A stretch of 34,081 nucleotides of DNA from Lachnospiraceae bacterium (lineage in GTDB: Bacteria; Bacillota; Clostridia; Lachnospirales; Lachnospiraceae). The notes below the pieces were generated by a model that saw only the letters and a list, made by a program, of their open reading frames with translations, ran no database searches and was not told the DNA's origin. The position numbers and the translations under genes are program-made. Numbering within the stretch: position 1 is the first letter of the stretch; each line of letters opens with the position of its first letter. Below, one piece after another: positions 16,235 to 24,412 of the stretch. The stretch is taken from contig JAFSRP010000046.1 of assembly GCA_017446045.1 (NCBI GenBank), forward strand, positions 1 to 34,081, given 5' to 3'.

Positions 16235-17282
16235 GCAAGGGGTCAAAGACACTGCGAAGCTTCGCAAAGGGGCCTTCCAGGTACCGGCTGCCCAGAATCA
16301 GAGTGAGCATGACAGACAGCAACAGTACAAAGATCACATGCAATTTATGATTTGCATCGATGCCCCGGTAGAACCCGAAATACTCCATCAGATCCCGGAT
16401 CGGACGATGCAGGATATAAATCTGCAGCGTACGTCTCCCGAGACTGGTAATACAGGGCAAACGCATTGCCGGCGCAAGTCCTGTTACGCCCAGGGAGACC
16501 ATGAAAGCCAGGACATACCAGAAAAGATTCAGCGCCCAGAGGTACGGCCTCATCTCGGGAAGATACCTTGTGTAATCCGCACCGTATACCACCAGATGAT
16601 ATTTCATAAAGTGATCGTAGGTACAGAAAAATACGATCAGCAGGATCCCGATCGCGAGGACGTTCATGATGCGGCTCCCGCTGCTCTGAAGATAACGTCC
16701 CAGCATCCCCGGAGTCCCGTAATAACCAAAGTAAAAAAAGGGCAAAAGCGTAAGCGTCCTGTCAAAGGAAAACAGATCGCCGATATGGATCACATACTTG
16801 GCAAAGGAAACTGCCAGCATCATTACGGCAACCGTCAGGAAACCCTGCGCGGGGTCCTTGCGGAAGCGGTCAAAAACCGGAATAGTCAGGTAATACGTTG
16901 CCAGAGACATCAGATACCAGGGCGCCCCGCTCTCGTGGAAATAATCGGGGATCAGGGGAATATATCCCGCGACGAGTCCTTCCGTAATGTTGACGATCGA
17001 CTCATAAACAAAATAGAGCCAGAGGATCTGGACAGTCTTACCCCACTTAAAATGTCCGTCCTTATAAACCGAATGCGCAAAATAGCCGGACAGGATCATA
17101 AAACAGGGCATGTGGAACACATAGATCGCATAGATCAGCCCCGTAACAAAACGCGTCCTCTCAAGAGGCAGCAGAAAATGACCGATCACGACGATCATGA
17201 TCAGTATTCCCCGGACGTTGTCCATACGCGCGTCGCGCGCGCCTGCGCCGGTTTTTTGGTATGTGCCGCTTGAATTCCGCAA
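16209..17282 (-). CDS. Acyltransferase-3 family integral membrane protein
   Basis: 357 residues from a TTG preceded by AGGTG at six bases. The ATG at 17225 (MDNVRGILI) is the alternative, but a GC-rich run with no ribosome binding site lies before it. About ten hydrophobic segments span the protein. The start of the first, RMDNVRGILIMIVVIGHFLL, has the Arg and His typical of the OafA/WecH/NolL acyltransferase family. These proteins move acetyl or other acyl groups onto sugars of surface polysaccharides or peptidoglycan. The next genes encode MreB and repair proteins, so cell-envelope modification is plausible but the acceptor is not known. It follows the phosphohexomutase gene after 178 bases with a terminator between. 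Confidence 0.8.
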   Translation of the reverse strand: MRNSSGTYQKTGAGARDARMDNVRGILIMIVVIGHFLLPLERTRFVTGLIYAIYVFHMPCFMILSGYFAHSVYKDGHFKWGKTVQILWLYFVYESIVNITEGLVAGYIPLIPDYFHESGAPWYLMSLATYYLTIPVFDRFRKDPAQGFLTVAVMMLAVSFAKYVIHIGDLFSFDRTLTLLPFFYFGYYGTPGMLGRYLQSSGSRIMNVLAIGILLIVFFCTYDHFMKYHLVVYGADYTRYLPEMRPYLWALNLFWYVLAFMVSLGVTGLAPAMRLPCITSLGRRTLQIYILHRPIRDLMEYFGFYRGIDANHKLHVIFVLLLSVMLTLILGSRYLEGPFAKLRSVFDPLLEKYGGLW

Positions 17283-17326
17283 TACTGCACCTGTTGTATA
17301 ACGTTTCAGCTACAGCCACCATAAAC

Positions 17327-17350
17327 AAAGTCGCTGCTTTCAGCGGCTTT
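17327..17350 (-). terminator. Intrinsic terminator of the phosphohexomutase gene
   Basis: A 10-bp stem, AAAGTCGCTG (17327-17336) against CAGCGGCTTT (17341-17350), loop CTTT. On the minus strand it is followed by TTTGTTTAT. It lies about 110 bases after the stop codon. Confidence 0.65.
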
Positions 17351-17367
17351 GCTGCTCATGCGCCGGC

Positions 17368-17442
17368 TGTCTGCAAATCAGACACTGCCTGGTTGCCTGC
17401 GGAAAGCATGCCTGCATGCTTTTCCGACATTCAATCAGGCAG
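17368..17442. other. Structured 3' untranslated segment with three stems
   Basis: TGTCTG/CAGACA (17368-17384) stands beside an outer stem CTGCCTG/CAGGCAG (17385-17391 with 17436-17442). The outer stem encloses a GGAAAGCATG/CATGCTTTTCC hairpin (17401-17425). With the terminator at 17327-17350 the 178-base gap is almost fully foldable. It may be a 3'-derived small RNA or simply a decay-blocking structure. Confidence 0.45.
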
Positions 17443-17460
17443 TTGCCGAATCGTTATCGT

Positions 17461-19206
17461 TTATTTCATGATCTTGTCGATCTTGCCGCTGATATCTGTC
17501 TGCAGCGCATCACTCAGAGCAGATGCATTTTCCGCGTCGCTGCCCTTTACGCCGGTATAGATCTTGAGCTTGGGCTCTGTGCCGGAAGGACGTACACAGA
17601 CCCAGGCGTTGTCGTTCAGCTCGAAGTACAGAACATTGGACTTCGCCAGTCCGGTCGGGGTCTTGCCTTCTTTGCCCGGGCGGAAGTCACGGATGACATC
17701 ATTCGAATAATCGCGGAAACGCTCCACACGATAAGCATCAAAGGATACCGGCGGTTCCTCGCGCAGGGTGTCCATGATCTTCCGGATCATCTGCAGGCCC
17801 TCGATGCCGGCCAGCTCGATGGTCTTGACATTCTCGCGATAATACCCGTACTTCAGGTACATATCCTTCATCGCATCCCAGAGGGTCTTGCCCTGTTTCT
17901 TGTAGAACGCCGCTGCCTCGCAGAGGGAAGTCACTGCGGAGATCGCATCCTTATCGCGGGCATAGGTACCGATCAGGCAGCCGTAGCTCTCTTCCATACC
18001 GAATACATACTGTCCGCTGCCTTCGCCCTCTGCCTTCAGGATCTCACGGCCGATCCACTTGAATCCGGTCAGGACTTCCTTGGCCTCGACATCCCAGCCT
18101 GCCGCTACTGCCTTGATCAGGTCGGTGGAAACGATAGACTCTACTACAAAGGCGTCTGCCGGCAATGTACCCATGGCTTTTCTCTGGGAAAGCTCGTACT
18201 CACAAAGCAGCGCACCGGACATGTTTCCGGTAAGCGGAATATACTCACCGCTCTCACTGTCCCGCACATAGACTCCCAGACGATCCGCGTCCGGATCGGT
18301 CGCCAGGACCAGATCGGCATCCTTCTCCTTCGCAAGCTTCAGGCCGAGCTCGAATGCGGCCTTGGACTCCGGGTTGGGATAGGATACAGTCGGGAAGTCG
18401 CCGTCCGGCTCTGCCTGCTCCGGAACCTCATAGACCTGCGTGAATCCGAGCTCACGAAGCATGCGCATGACCGGGACATGGCCTGTTCCATGCAGGGGAG
18501 TATATACGATACGGATGCTGTCTGCCATCTCACGGATCACATCCGGATGCAGGATGGTCTTTTTCACTTCCGCAATGTACGGATCGTCTACATCCTTGCC
18601 GATGGTAATATAAAGGCCGGCGGCTTCCGCGTCCTCTTTGGACATGGTCTTGCATACCGACATGTCGGTGATCGCAAGTACGTGCTCTGTTACAGCCTTG
18701 TCGTGCGGCGGGGTGAACTGCGCCCCGTCCTCCCAGTAGACCTTGTAGCCGTTGTAATTGGCCGGGTTATGACTGGCGGTGATATTGATTCCGGCAATGC
18801 AGCCCAGATACCGCACTGCAAAAGAAAGCTCCGGTGTCGGTCTGAGTGACTCAAAACGATAGGCTTTGATGCCGTTCGCCGCCAGAGTACGCGCTACTTC
18901 ATCCGAAAACTCGATGGACATGTGACGGGAATCATATGCGATCGCAACGCCCTTGTCCTGTCCGCCCTGTTCTATAATATAATCTGCCAGACCCTGGGTG
19001 GCTCTGCGGACCACATATTTGTTCATACGATTGGTACCGGCGCCGATGATGCCGCGAAGGCCTGCCGTACCGAATTCGAGATCCATATGGAAACGTTCCA
19101 TGATCTCCTTTTCATCATCCCTGATGGCTGCCAGTTCATTCCTGGTCTCCTCATCGTAATAGGGATTGCTGAGCCACTCTTCGTAAATTGCCTTGTAGTC
19201 TCTCAT
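17461..19206 (-). CDS. pgcA: Phosphoglucomutase/phosphomannomutase (alpha-D-phosphohexomutase)
   Basis: 581 residues, the same length as the Bacillus enzyme PgcA. It interconverts glucose-1-phosphate and glucose-6-phosphate, or the mannose equivalents, via a phosphoserine. The catalytic loop is TASHNPANYNGYKVYW, the Mg2+ loop DPDADRLG, the sugar-specificity loop GMEESYG, and the phosphate-binding loop RPSGTEPKLKIY. The start YKAIYEEWLSNPYYDEETR is typical. The ribosome binding site AAGGAG is about 13 bases from the ATG. It feeds cell-envelope glycan precursors and lies 46 bases downstream of the CCA-adding enzyme gene. Confidence 0.94.
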   Translation of the reverse strand: MRDYKAIYEEWLSNPYYDEETRNELAAIRDDEKEIMERFHMDLEFGTAGLRGIIGAGTNRMNKYVVRRATQGLADYIIEQGGQDKGVAIAYDSRHMSIEFSDEVARTLAANGIKAYRFESLRPTPELSFAVRYLGCIAGINITASHNPANYNGYKVYWEDGAQFTPPHDKAVTEHVLAITDMSVCKTMSKEDAEAAGLYITIGKDVDDPYIAEVKKTILHPDVIREMADSIRIVYTPLHGTGHVPVMRMLRELGFTQVYEVPEQAEPDGDFPTVSYPNPESKAAFELGLKLAKEKDADLVLATDPDADRLGVYVRDSESGEYIPLTGNMSGALLCEYELSQRKAMGTLPADAFVVESIVSTDLIKAVAAGWDVEAKEVLTGFKWIGREILKAEGEGSGQYVFGMEESYGCLIGTYARDKDAISAVTSLCEAAAFYKKQGKTLWDAMKDMYLKYGYYRENVKTIELAGIEGLQMIRKIMDTLREEPPVSFDAYRVERFRDYSNDVIRDFRPGKEGKTPTGLAKSNVLYFELNDNAWVCVRPSGTEPKLKIYTGVKGSDAENASALSDALQTDISGKIDKIMK

Positions 19207-19252
19207 GGTGCTGCCTCATCTCCTTGGTTGTCACAGGTGAATATAGTTACAG

Positions 19253-20947
19253 TTATGGTTTCCGATGGTAATAATTGGAAATCAGGTACAGGATGGTGTT
19301 GAGTCTCGGATCTCTCTGCGCCGCATCGAGCATGCGGTTCAGGATCTCTCCGATCTCCGGTCCCTCCGGCGCGCCCAGCGCCTTCAGCTCCGCGCCTGAC
19401 AGTACCAGGTCGCTGAGATAGACCGGCTCCCCCATCTCCCTGATATCCTCAAACAGGGCAAGGACCTTTTCGATGTCTTCCTCCGGGCAGGCTGTGCGGT
19501 ACTTATCAGTCAGACTGGAGGCAAGCTTGACATACAGAAGATCCCGGAACAGCTCCGGCTTCATGTCTGCCATCTGTTTCTTCAGCAGATAGCGGTCTTC
19601 CGGCAGCGGCTTCAGGCTCAGCTCCGAAAGAAGAACTCCCTGTTTCAGAGTAACGTTGTCTGCCTTCAGGCTCTTCAGCAATGCCCTGGCGGACGCCGGA
19701 TCCATTCCCTGCAGCAGGAAAGCGAAACGTATATAACGCTTATCCTGTGAGACTTCCGCCTGCAGGTCATATGCCCGGAAAAGCGATCTCGTGTCTTCCG
19801 CAACAGTCTGCTCCGATTCTGTTTCCTTCGCGGCCTTTGTCGGCGGGAGTCCGAACAGCGCGAAAATGTTGTTCATAGGGGGCTGGCCGGCTGCTTTCTG
19901 ATCTCCCGGCGCGCCCCGGGTGCCCGATCCTAAAGACCCATGGCCTTCCCGGGGAGCAGATACAGATCCGCCGGGCTGAGGTGCATTAACGACTCTCTCC
20001 AGGGTATGTCCGTGCGCGTGCTTTTCGTTGTGTTCCGCCACTGCAGCATCCGGCTCCGCCAGACAGACATGGCTGTCATAGTCTTCATTATGCAGCTCCC
20101 CGCCGTCTGCCCCTGCTGCCGGGCCGGATGAAGCCTCCGGCCTGGTCCAGGCGGAAAGCTCTTTGGCATTCTCCCACAGGGCAGTCATTGCTTCTGTCCC
20201 GGCGCTGTCCTTCAATGCCGTGATATGCGCAAAATCGATCCCGGAAAAATGCTCTGCGATGTATGGTGCCAGTCCCAGTTCCTCCAGCACCGCAGCCTTT
20301 TCCATATGGGCGGAACAGATCAGTTTGGACACTTCCGTCAGGATCCGTTCCTTCGAGACAGCAGAAAGATTGGCTGCATGTCGCTTCACTGCTTCCCTGG
20401 TCTCATTTTCGATCCCAAAATCAAGCTGAGCGGCGAAGCGGACTGCCCGCAGGATCCGAAGCGCATCTTCGTTGAAGCGGTCATCCGGGGCGCCGACACA
20501 CCGAACCAGCCGGTCCTCCAGATCCCTTTGCCCTCCGTACAGGTCTACCAGCCCAGCCGATTCGCTGTATGCCATCGCATTGATCGTAAAGTCCCTGCGC
20601 TGCAGATCCTCCCGCAAAGAAGAGGTAAAGGTCACCTCCGCAGGATGTCTTAAGTCCCTGTACTCGCCGTCCACCCGGTAGGTCGTGACCTCATAAGCCC
20701 GGTCACCCAGCAAAACGGTCACCGTTCCATGCTCGATCCCTGTATCTACCGTGCGCCGGAAGACTGACTTGATGTCCACCGGCTTTGCGGAGGTTGTGAT
20801 GTCCCAGTCCTCAGGCGTCCGTCCCAATATCGAATCCCGGACACATCCGCCGACGGCATAGGCCTCATGCCCTGCCTTTTCCAAAGCCGATATGATCGTT
20901 TTAACATCTTCCGGCAGCCGGATGACTGCCTGCGTGCTTTCTGCCAT
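19253..20947 (-). CDS. cca: CCA tRNA nucleotidyltransferase (class II) with large insertion
   Basis: 564 residues from MAESTQAVIRLP, preceded by AGGGG; an earlier in-frame start at 21022 lies upstream of the proS terminator and is unlikely. It adds or repairs the 3' CCA of tRNAs. The nucleotidyltransferase core has VGGCVRDSILGRTPEDWDI with the metal-binding D47 and D49, RRDFTINAMAY, DRFNEDALRILRAVRFA, and the head-neck helices. Typical relatives have 400-450 residues. The excess is an approximately 130-residue hydrophilic stretch at about 270-400, rich in Gly, Ala, Pro, Glu and His, between the neck and the C-terminal tail domain. No HD-phosphohydrolase motif is evident in it. Confidence 0.92.
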   Translation of the reverse strand: MAESTQAVIRLPEDVKTIISALEKAGHEAYAVGGCVRDSILGRTPEDWDITTSAKPVDIKSVFRRTVDTGIEHGTVTVLLGDRAYEVTTYRVDGEYRDLRHPAEVTFTSSLREDLQRRDFTINAMAYSESAGLVDLYGGQRDLEDRLVRCVGAPDDRFNEDALRILRAVRFAAQLDFGIENETREAVKRHAANLSAVSKERILTEVSKLICSAHMEKAAVLEELGLAPYIAEHFSGIDFAHITALKDSAGTEAMTALWENAKELSAWTRPEASSGPAAGADGGELHNEDYDSHVCLAEPDAAVAEHNEKHAHGHTLERVVNAPQPGGSVSAPREGHGSLGSGTRGAPGDQKAAGQPPMNNIFALFGLPPTKAAKETESEQTVAEDTRSLFRAYDLQAEVSQDKRYIRFAFLLQGMDPASARALLKSLKADNVTLKQGVLLSELSLKPLPEDRYLLKKQMADMKPELFRDLLYVKLASSLTDKYRTACPEEDIEKVLALFEDIREMGEPVYLSDLVLSGAELKALGAPEGPEIGEILNRMLDAAQRDPRLNTILYLISNYYHRKP

Positions 20948-20975
20948 GAATGCCCCTGTCTGACAGCATTGCCGT

Positions 20976-21010
20976 AACAAAACAGAACTGCCTGCATTTC
21001 GCAGACAGTT
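20976..21010 (-). terminator. Intrinsic terminator of proS
   Basis: On the minus strand a 10-bp stem (21001-21010 with 20986-20995, one G-U pair) with loop GAAAT is followed by CTGTTTTGTT. It separates proS from the CCA-adding enzyme gene. Confidence 0.75.
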
Positions 21011-21092
21011 CGTGTTATGCATATTGATGCAGCGGACTCTGTGCCGGATCCTCCGGTATCAAAGTCCCTCTGCCTGGTAATACTGCCGCGGT

Positions 21093-22535
21093 TTAATATG
21101 CCCGACCCCAGTATACCATTTTTTGTGCCGGCTTGCCACAGTTAATGCAGGTATCGCAGACACATTCCTGCTTGAACGGGATGCACCGGGAAGTTGCTCC
21201 GGTCTTCTCCTTGACCGCATCCTCACAGGCACGGTCGCCGCACCACATAGCCTTGACAAAACCGGTCTTCTTATCGAGGATCTCCTCCATCCCGTCGATC
21301 GTCGTGGCTGTAAAAGTATGGCTCTCGAGATGCGCCTTTGCCATCTCAAACATGTTCTGCTGGATCTCTTCGAGCAGAGCAGCCGTCGCCGTCTCCAGCT
21401 CCTCCAGAGACACCGTTGTCTTCTCTCTCGTATCACGGCGGACCAGTACTGCCTGACCGTTCTCAATATCTCTCGGACCGATCTCGACCCTGAGCGGAAT
21501 GCCGCGCATCTCGCAGTCGGCAAACTTGAATCCGGGGCTCTTCTCGCGGTCATCCAGACGTACACGCATCCCTGCTTTCTTCAGGCGGTCTCTCAGCTCT
21601 GCAGCCTTGTCCAGAACGCCTGCCTTCTGCTGCTGGATCGGACAGATCATGACCTGCACCGGCGCGATATGCGGCGGCAGCTTCAGACCGTCGTTATCGC
21701 CGTGCACCATGATGATGGCGCCGATGATGCGGGTGCTCAGGCCCCATGAAGTCTGGTGAACATACTGGAGCTTATTGTCCCTGTCAGTATACTGGATATT
21801 GAAGGCTTTTGCGAATCCATCGCCGAAGTCATGAGACGTGCCGGATTGCAGTGCCTGTCCGTCATGCATCAGCGCTTCGATCGTGAAGGTCGCTTCCGCA
21901 CCGGCAAAACGCTCCTTTTCCGTCTTCTGGCCGCGGATGACCGGGATCGCCAGGTCCTCCTCGCAGAAATCCGCATAAACGTTCAGCATCTGGATCGTGC
22001 GCTCTCTGGACTCCTCTGCTGTTGCATGAGCGGTATGCCCTTCCTGCCACCAGAACTCTCTCGAGCGGAGGAACGGCCTGGTCGTCTTTTCCCAGCGAAC
22101 GACAGAGCACCACTGGTTCAGGAGTTTCGGAAGATCCCGGTAGGAATGCACTTTCTTCGCATAATAATCGCAGAACAGGGTCTCGGAGGTAGGCCTTACT
22201 GCCAGCTTTTCCTGCAGCAGCTCGGAACCGCCCCGGGTGACCCACGCCACTTCGGGCGCGAATCCCTCTACGTGATCCTTTTCCTTCTGGAGCAGACTGT
22301 CCGGAATAAACAGAGGCATGGCACAGTTCTCCACGCCGGTCTCTTTGAAGCGCTTATCCAGGCCTTCTCTGACCGCGTCCCAGATCGCGAATCCGGCCGG
22401 CTCCAGGATCATACACCCCTTGACAGAGGAATAATCACAAAGCTCCGCTTTCTTAACTACATCTGTATACCACTGCGCGAAATCCACATCCATGGATGTG
22501 ATATCTTCCACCAGTTTTTTATTATCATTTGCCAT
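21093..22535 (-). CDS. proS: Prolyl-tRNA synthetase (short, archaeal/eukaryote-like type)
   Basis: 480 residues from the ATG of [11 protein letters not shown], because AAAGGTGG sits at ideal distance; the in-frame GTG three codons earlier lies on that site. It charges tRNA-Pro with proline. Class II motifs are visible: [17 protein letters not shown] (motif 1), [21 protein letters not shown] (motif 2), and [29 protein letters not shown] (motif 3). The anticodon-binding domain has [16 protein letters not shown]. It lacks the approximately 180-residue editing insertion of the long bacterial form. The C-terminal segment has [11 protein letters not shown], a cysteine-rich tail typical of the archaeal-type ProRS. 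No T-box leader was seen. Confidence 0.95.
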   Translation of the reverse strand: MANDNKKLVEDITSMDVDFAQWYTDVVKKAELCDYSSVKGCMILEPAGFAIWDAVREGLDKRFKETGVENCAMPLFIPDSLLQKEKDHVEGFAPEVAWVTRGGSELLQEKLAVRPTSETLFCDYYAKKVHSYRDLPKLLNQWCSVVRWEKTTRPFLRSREFWWQEGHTAHATAEESRERTIQMLNVYADFCEEDLAIPVIRGQKTEKERFAGAEATFTIEALMHDGQALQSGTSHDFGDGFAKAFNIQYTDRDNKLQYVHQTSWGLSTRIIGAIIMVHGDNDGLKLPPHIAPVQVMICPIQQQKAGVLDKAAELRDRLKKAGMRVRLDDREKSPGFKFADCEMRGIPLRVEIGPRDIENGQAVLVRRDTREKTTVSLEELETATAALLEEIQQNMFEMAKAHLESHTFTATTIDGMEEILDKKTGFVKAMWCGDRACEDAVKEKTGATSRCIPFKQECVCDTCINCGKPAQKMVYWGRAY

Positions 22536-22594
22536 TTCGTCCACCTTTCCGCCGTTGAAAGCGTTGGAACCCAGTTGATTACAGTAACTTGTTC

Positions 22595-22623
22595 AGTATA
22601 CCCGACCTTTGCCGCTATTTCAA
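22595..22623 (-). promoter_or_regulatory. Putative proS promoter
   Basis: On the minus strand TTGAAA (22618-22623) overlaps the stop codon of the upstream DUF1836 gene, followed by a 17-base spacer and TATACT (22595-22600). It leaves a leader of about 50 bases, too short for a T-box. Confidence 0.65.
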
Positions 22624-23228
22624 GTCACTTCTAACGAAATACTGCCGCCGTCTGCCAGGGTCTTTCCTTCGAGGCGCAGGAGCTTTTCAGCCAAAAGGCG
22701 GGCCAGGCCGCCGTAGATTACCGAAACGACCACAAGGTCTTCCGTATCCTCTGCCGCGTCCGACGGCGCATCCGCATGATCAAGGATCTTGCCGGCGATC
22801 AGCCGTACGCCCTCCACGAAATTCTCTGTTGCTACATGCTGAAGTCCCGCATAGTAGTCATAACGCTCCCTGGCCTCTTCCTCCGGCATGTCCAGCGGCA
22901 TGAAGCGCCGGATCATTGTAATGCTGAGGCTCTGCTTAAGAAGGCAGATGATGATCAGATAGGCGATGTGGATTCGGAAGTACTTTTTCCTTACCGGCTC
23001 CGGCATGATCTTCTTGCGCACATAATTGTTGATAGCCGCTGCCGTGATCAGCTCCTCCTCCACCATCTCGGGAGGGATATAATTGAAGTAATCCCGCAGG
23101 AGCGACAGTACCTGCTCCATATACAGCCCGATATCGGGAATGTTCTCCCATGCGGGCAGCCGGAACGTATCGATATATTTTTCCCACCTTCGCAGCTTGC
23201 CTGCGATCAGTGCCTTGTCAAATTCCAT
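22620..23228 (-). CDS. DUF1836 domain protein
   Basis: 202 residues from MEFDKALIAGKL; GAGG lies seven bases before this ATG. The pattern LPAWENIPDIGLYMEQVLSLL, then ITAAAINNYVRKKIMPEP resembles a MerR-like winged helix that ends in a DNA-recognition helix, as described for DUF1836 proteins. KYFRIHIAYLIIICLLKQSLSI and the remaining helices follow. The function is not established; a transcriptional regulator is likely. It sits just upstream of proS and divergent from degV, with overlapping promoter regions, so the degV gene or its own gene are natural targets. Expected to be cytosolic despite the hydrophobic helix near residues 95-110. Confidence 0.8.
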   Translation of the reverse strand: MEFDKALIAGKLRRWEKYIDTFRLPAWENIPDIGLYMEQVLSLLRDYFNYIPPEMVEEELITAAAINNYVRKKIMPEPVRKKYFRIHIAYLIIICLLKQSLSITMIRRFMPLDMPEEEARERYDYYAGLQHVATENFVEGVRLIAGKILDHADAPSDAAEDTEDLVVVSVIYGGLARLLAEKLLRLEGKTLADGGSISLEVT

Positions 23229-23268
23229 ACCGCAGCCTCTTCCTTCCATGTTTACGGTAATTTATACT

Positions 23269-23297
23269 ATCATACTCCGAATTGATCTGTATGACAA
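23269..23297 (-). promoter_or_regulatory. Putative promoter of the DUF1836 gene
   Basis: On the minus strand TTGTCA (23292-23297), a 17-base spacer and TATGAT (23269-23274). Transcription would start near 23262. Confidence 0.6.
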
Positions 23298-23319
23298 GAT
23301 AAAAGTTTCCATTATCCTG

Positions 23320-23362
23320 TTGACTAAGTTTACAAAATCTGTTAATCTTGTCTTTAAGATTA
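23320..23362 (+). promoter_or_regulatory. Putative degV promoter with overlapping dyad
   Basis: TTGACT (23320-23325), 17 bases, and TAATCT (23343-23348). A perfect inverted repeat, TAATCTT (23343-23349) and AAGATTA (23356-23362), covers the -10 and the start of transcription, the layout of a repressor site. Confidence 0.5.
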
Positions 23363-23443
23363 GATGAAATGATCCGATGAATTTCTTGCATTCCGGCCGC
23401 TTACGCAGATGACCGGTCTGTATTTTCATGACAGGAGGTAATT

Positions 23444-24340
23444 ATGGCTTATATTATCGCTACAGACTCCGGCAGTGATCTTCTTCCCCCCGTTCTGGAA
23501 GAGTGGGGCGTGATCGGTGCCGACCTTACTTTCCGTTTTGACGGAGAGGACAAAGAATACACCAACGGAGAGATGTCCCCTGCGGATTTTTACGATAAAA
23601 TGCGGGCGGGCGGGCTCAGCCGTACCGCAGCTGTCAATACCGAGGCTTTTAAAGATCTTTTCCGTCCCGTTCTCGAGGCAGGGGATGACCTTCTTTATAT
23701 CGGCTTTGACTCCGGCATCAGCTCAACCAGCGAACACGGCATCGCTGCCGCGATCGAACTTCGGGAAGAGTTTCCGGAGAGGACCATCGAAGCCATCGAC
23801 ACCCTTGCGGCTACCGGCAGCCAGGCGCTGCTGGTCAAAATGGCAGTTGACCTTAAAGCTGCAGGTGCCGATCTTAAAACCGCGGCAGATTTTATCCGCA
23901 ATCTTTCTCCGTCCATGGCTACCTGGTTTACCGTCGATACGCTGACCTATCTGAAGCGGGGCGGCAGGATCAGCGCGGCATCCGCCTTTGCCGGCAATCT
24001 GCTGGGTATCCGGCCGGTGATGCATGTCGAGGACGACGGCAAGCTCGGCGTCGTATCAAAGGCAAGAGGCCGGAAGGCTTCCCTTGCAGCTCTGGCAGAT
24101 GAGTATCTGAAGCACGGTATGGCTGTCGGACCTGATGGAAAGGTCTCGGCGGATGTCCCCGGGGGCGCGCCGTACTCGATCAACCAGGGCGATGCCATGG
24201 AAGACGCGAAGTACCTGGAACAGCTGATCTATGAAAAGACCGGCCGCAAGGCAGAGTTTATCATGGATATGGGTCCGGTCATCGGATCCCACACGGGACC
24301 CGGCATCATGGTCCTGAACTTCCCCGCCTCACAGCGCTGA
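23444..24340 (+). CDS. DegV family fatty-acid-binding protein
   Basis: 298 residues with both DegV lobes. The N-terminal TDSGSDL motif, RTAAVNTEAF in the place of the usual lipid-contacting Thr-Ser segment, and GFDSGISSTSEHG belong to lobe one. TWFTVDTLTYLKRGGRIS and NLLGIRPVMHVEDDGKLGVV belong to lobe two. DegV proteins hold a single fatty acid and deliver it to the FakA kinase for incorporation into phospholipid. No fakA is in the window, as is common because several DegV copies are scattered in Clostridia. AGGAGGT precedes the ATG. It converges on the nhaC gene with a shared terminator. Confidence 0.93.
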   Translation: MAYIIATDSGSDLLPPVLEEWGVIGADLTFRFDGEDKEYTNGEMSPADFYDKMRAGGLSRTAAVNTEAFKDLFRPVLEAGDDLLYIGFDSGISSTSEHGIAAAIELREEFPERTIEAIDTLAATGSQALLVKMAVDLKAAGADLKTAADFIRNLSPSMATWFTVDTLTYLKRGGRISAASAFAGNLLGIRPVMHVEDDGKLGVVSKARGRKASLAALADEYLKHGMAVGPDGKVSADVPGGAPYSINQGDAMEDAKYLEQLIYEKTGRKAEFIMDMGPVIGSHTGPGIMVLNFPASQR

Positions 24341-24358
24341 TAAACTGCAGATAAACAG

Positions 24359-24397
24359 AAAACCGCCTCCTGCCAAAAGGCAGAAGGCGGTTTGTTT
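24359..24397. terminator. Bidirectional intrinsic terminator between degV and nhaC
   Basis: Stem AACCGCC-T-CCTGCC / GGCAG-A-AGGCGGTT around an AAAA loop, flanked by A-rich and T-rich tails. It can stop both convergent genes. Confidence 0.85.
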
Positions 24398-24412
24398 ATG
24401 ATGCTCTGAAGC

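Noticed and set aside
22545-22619. T-box riboswitch upstream of proS
   Set aside because: The leader from the predicted promoter is only about 50 bases and no T-box sequence or specifier stem could be seen.
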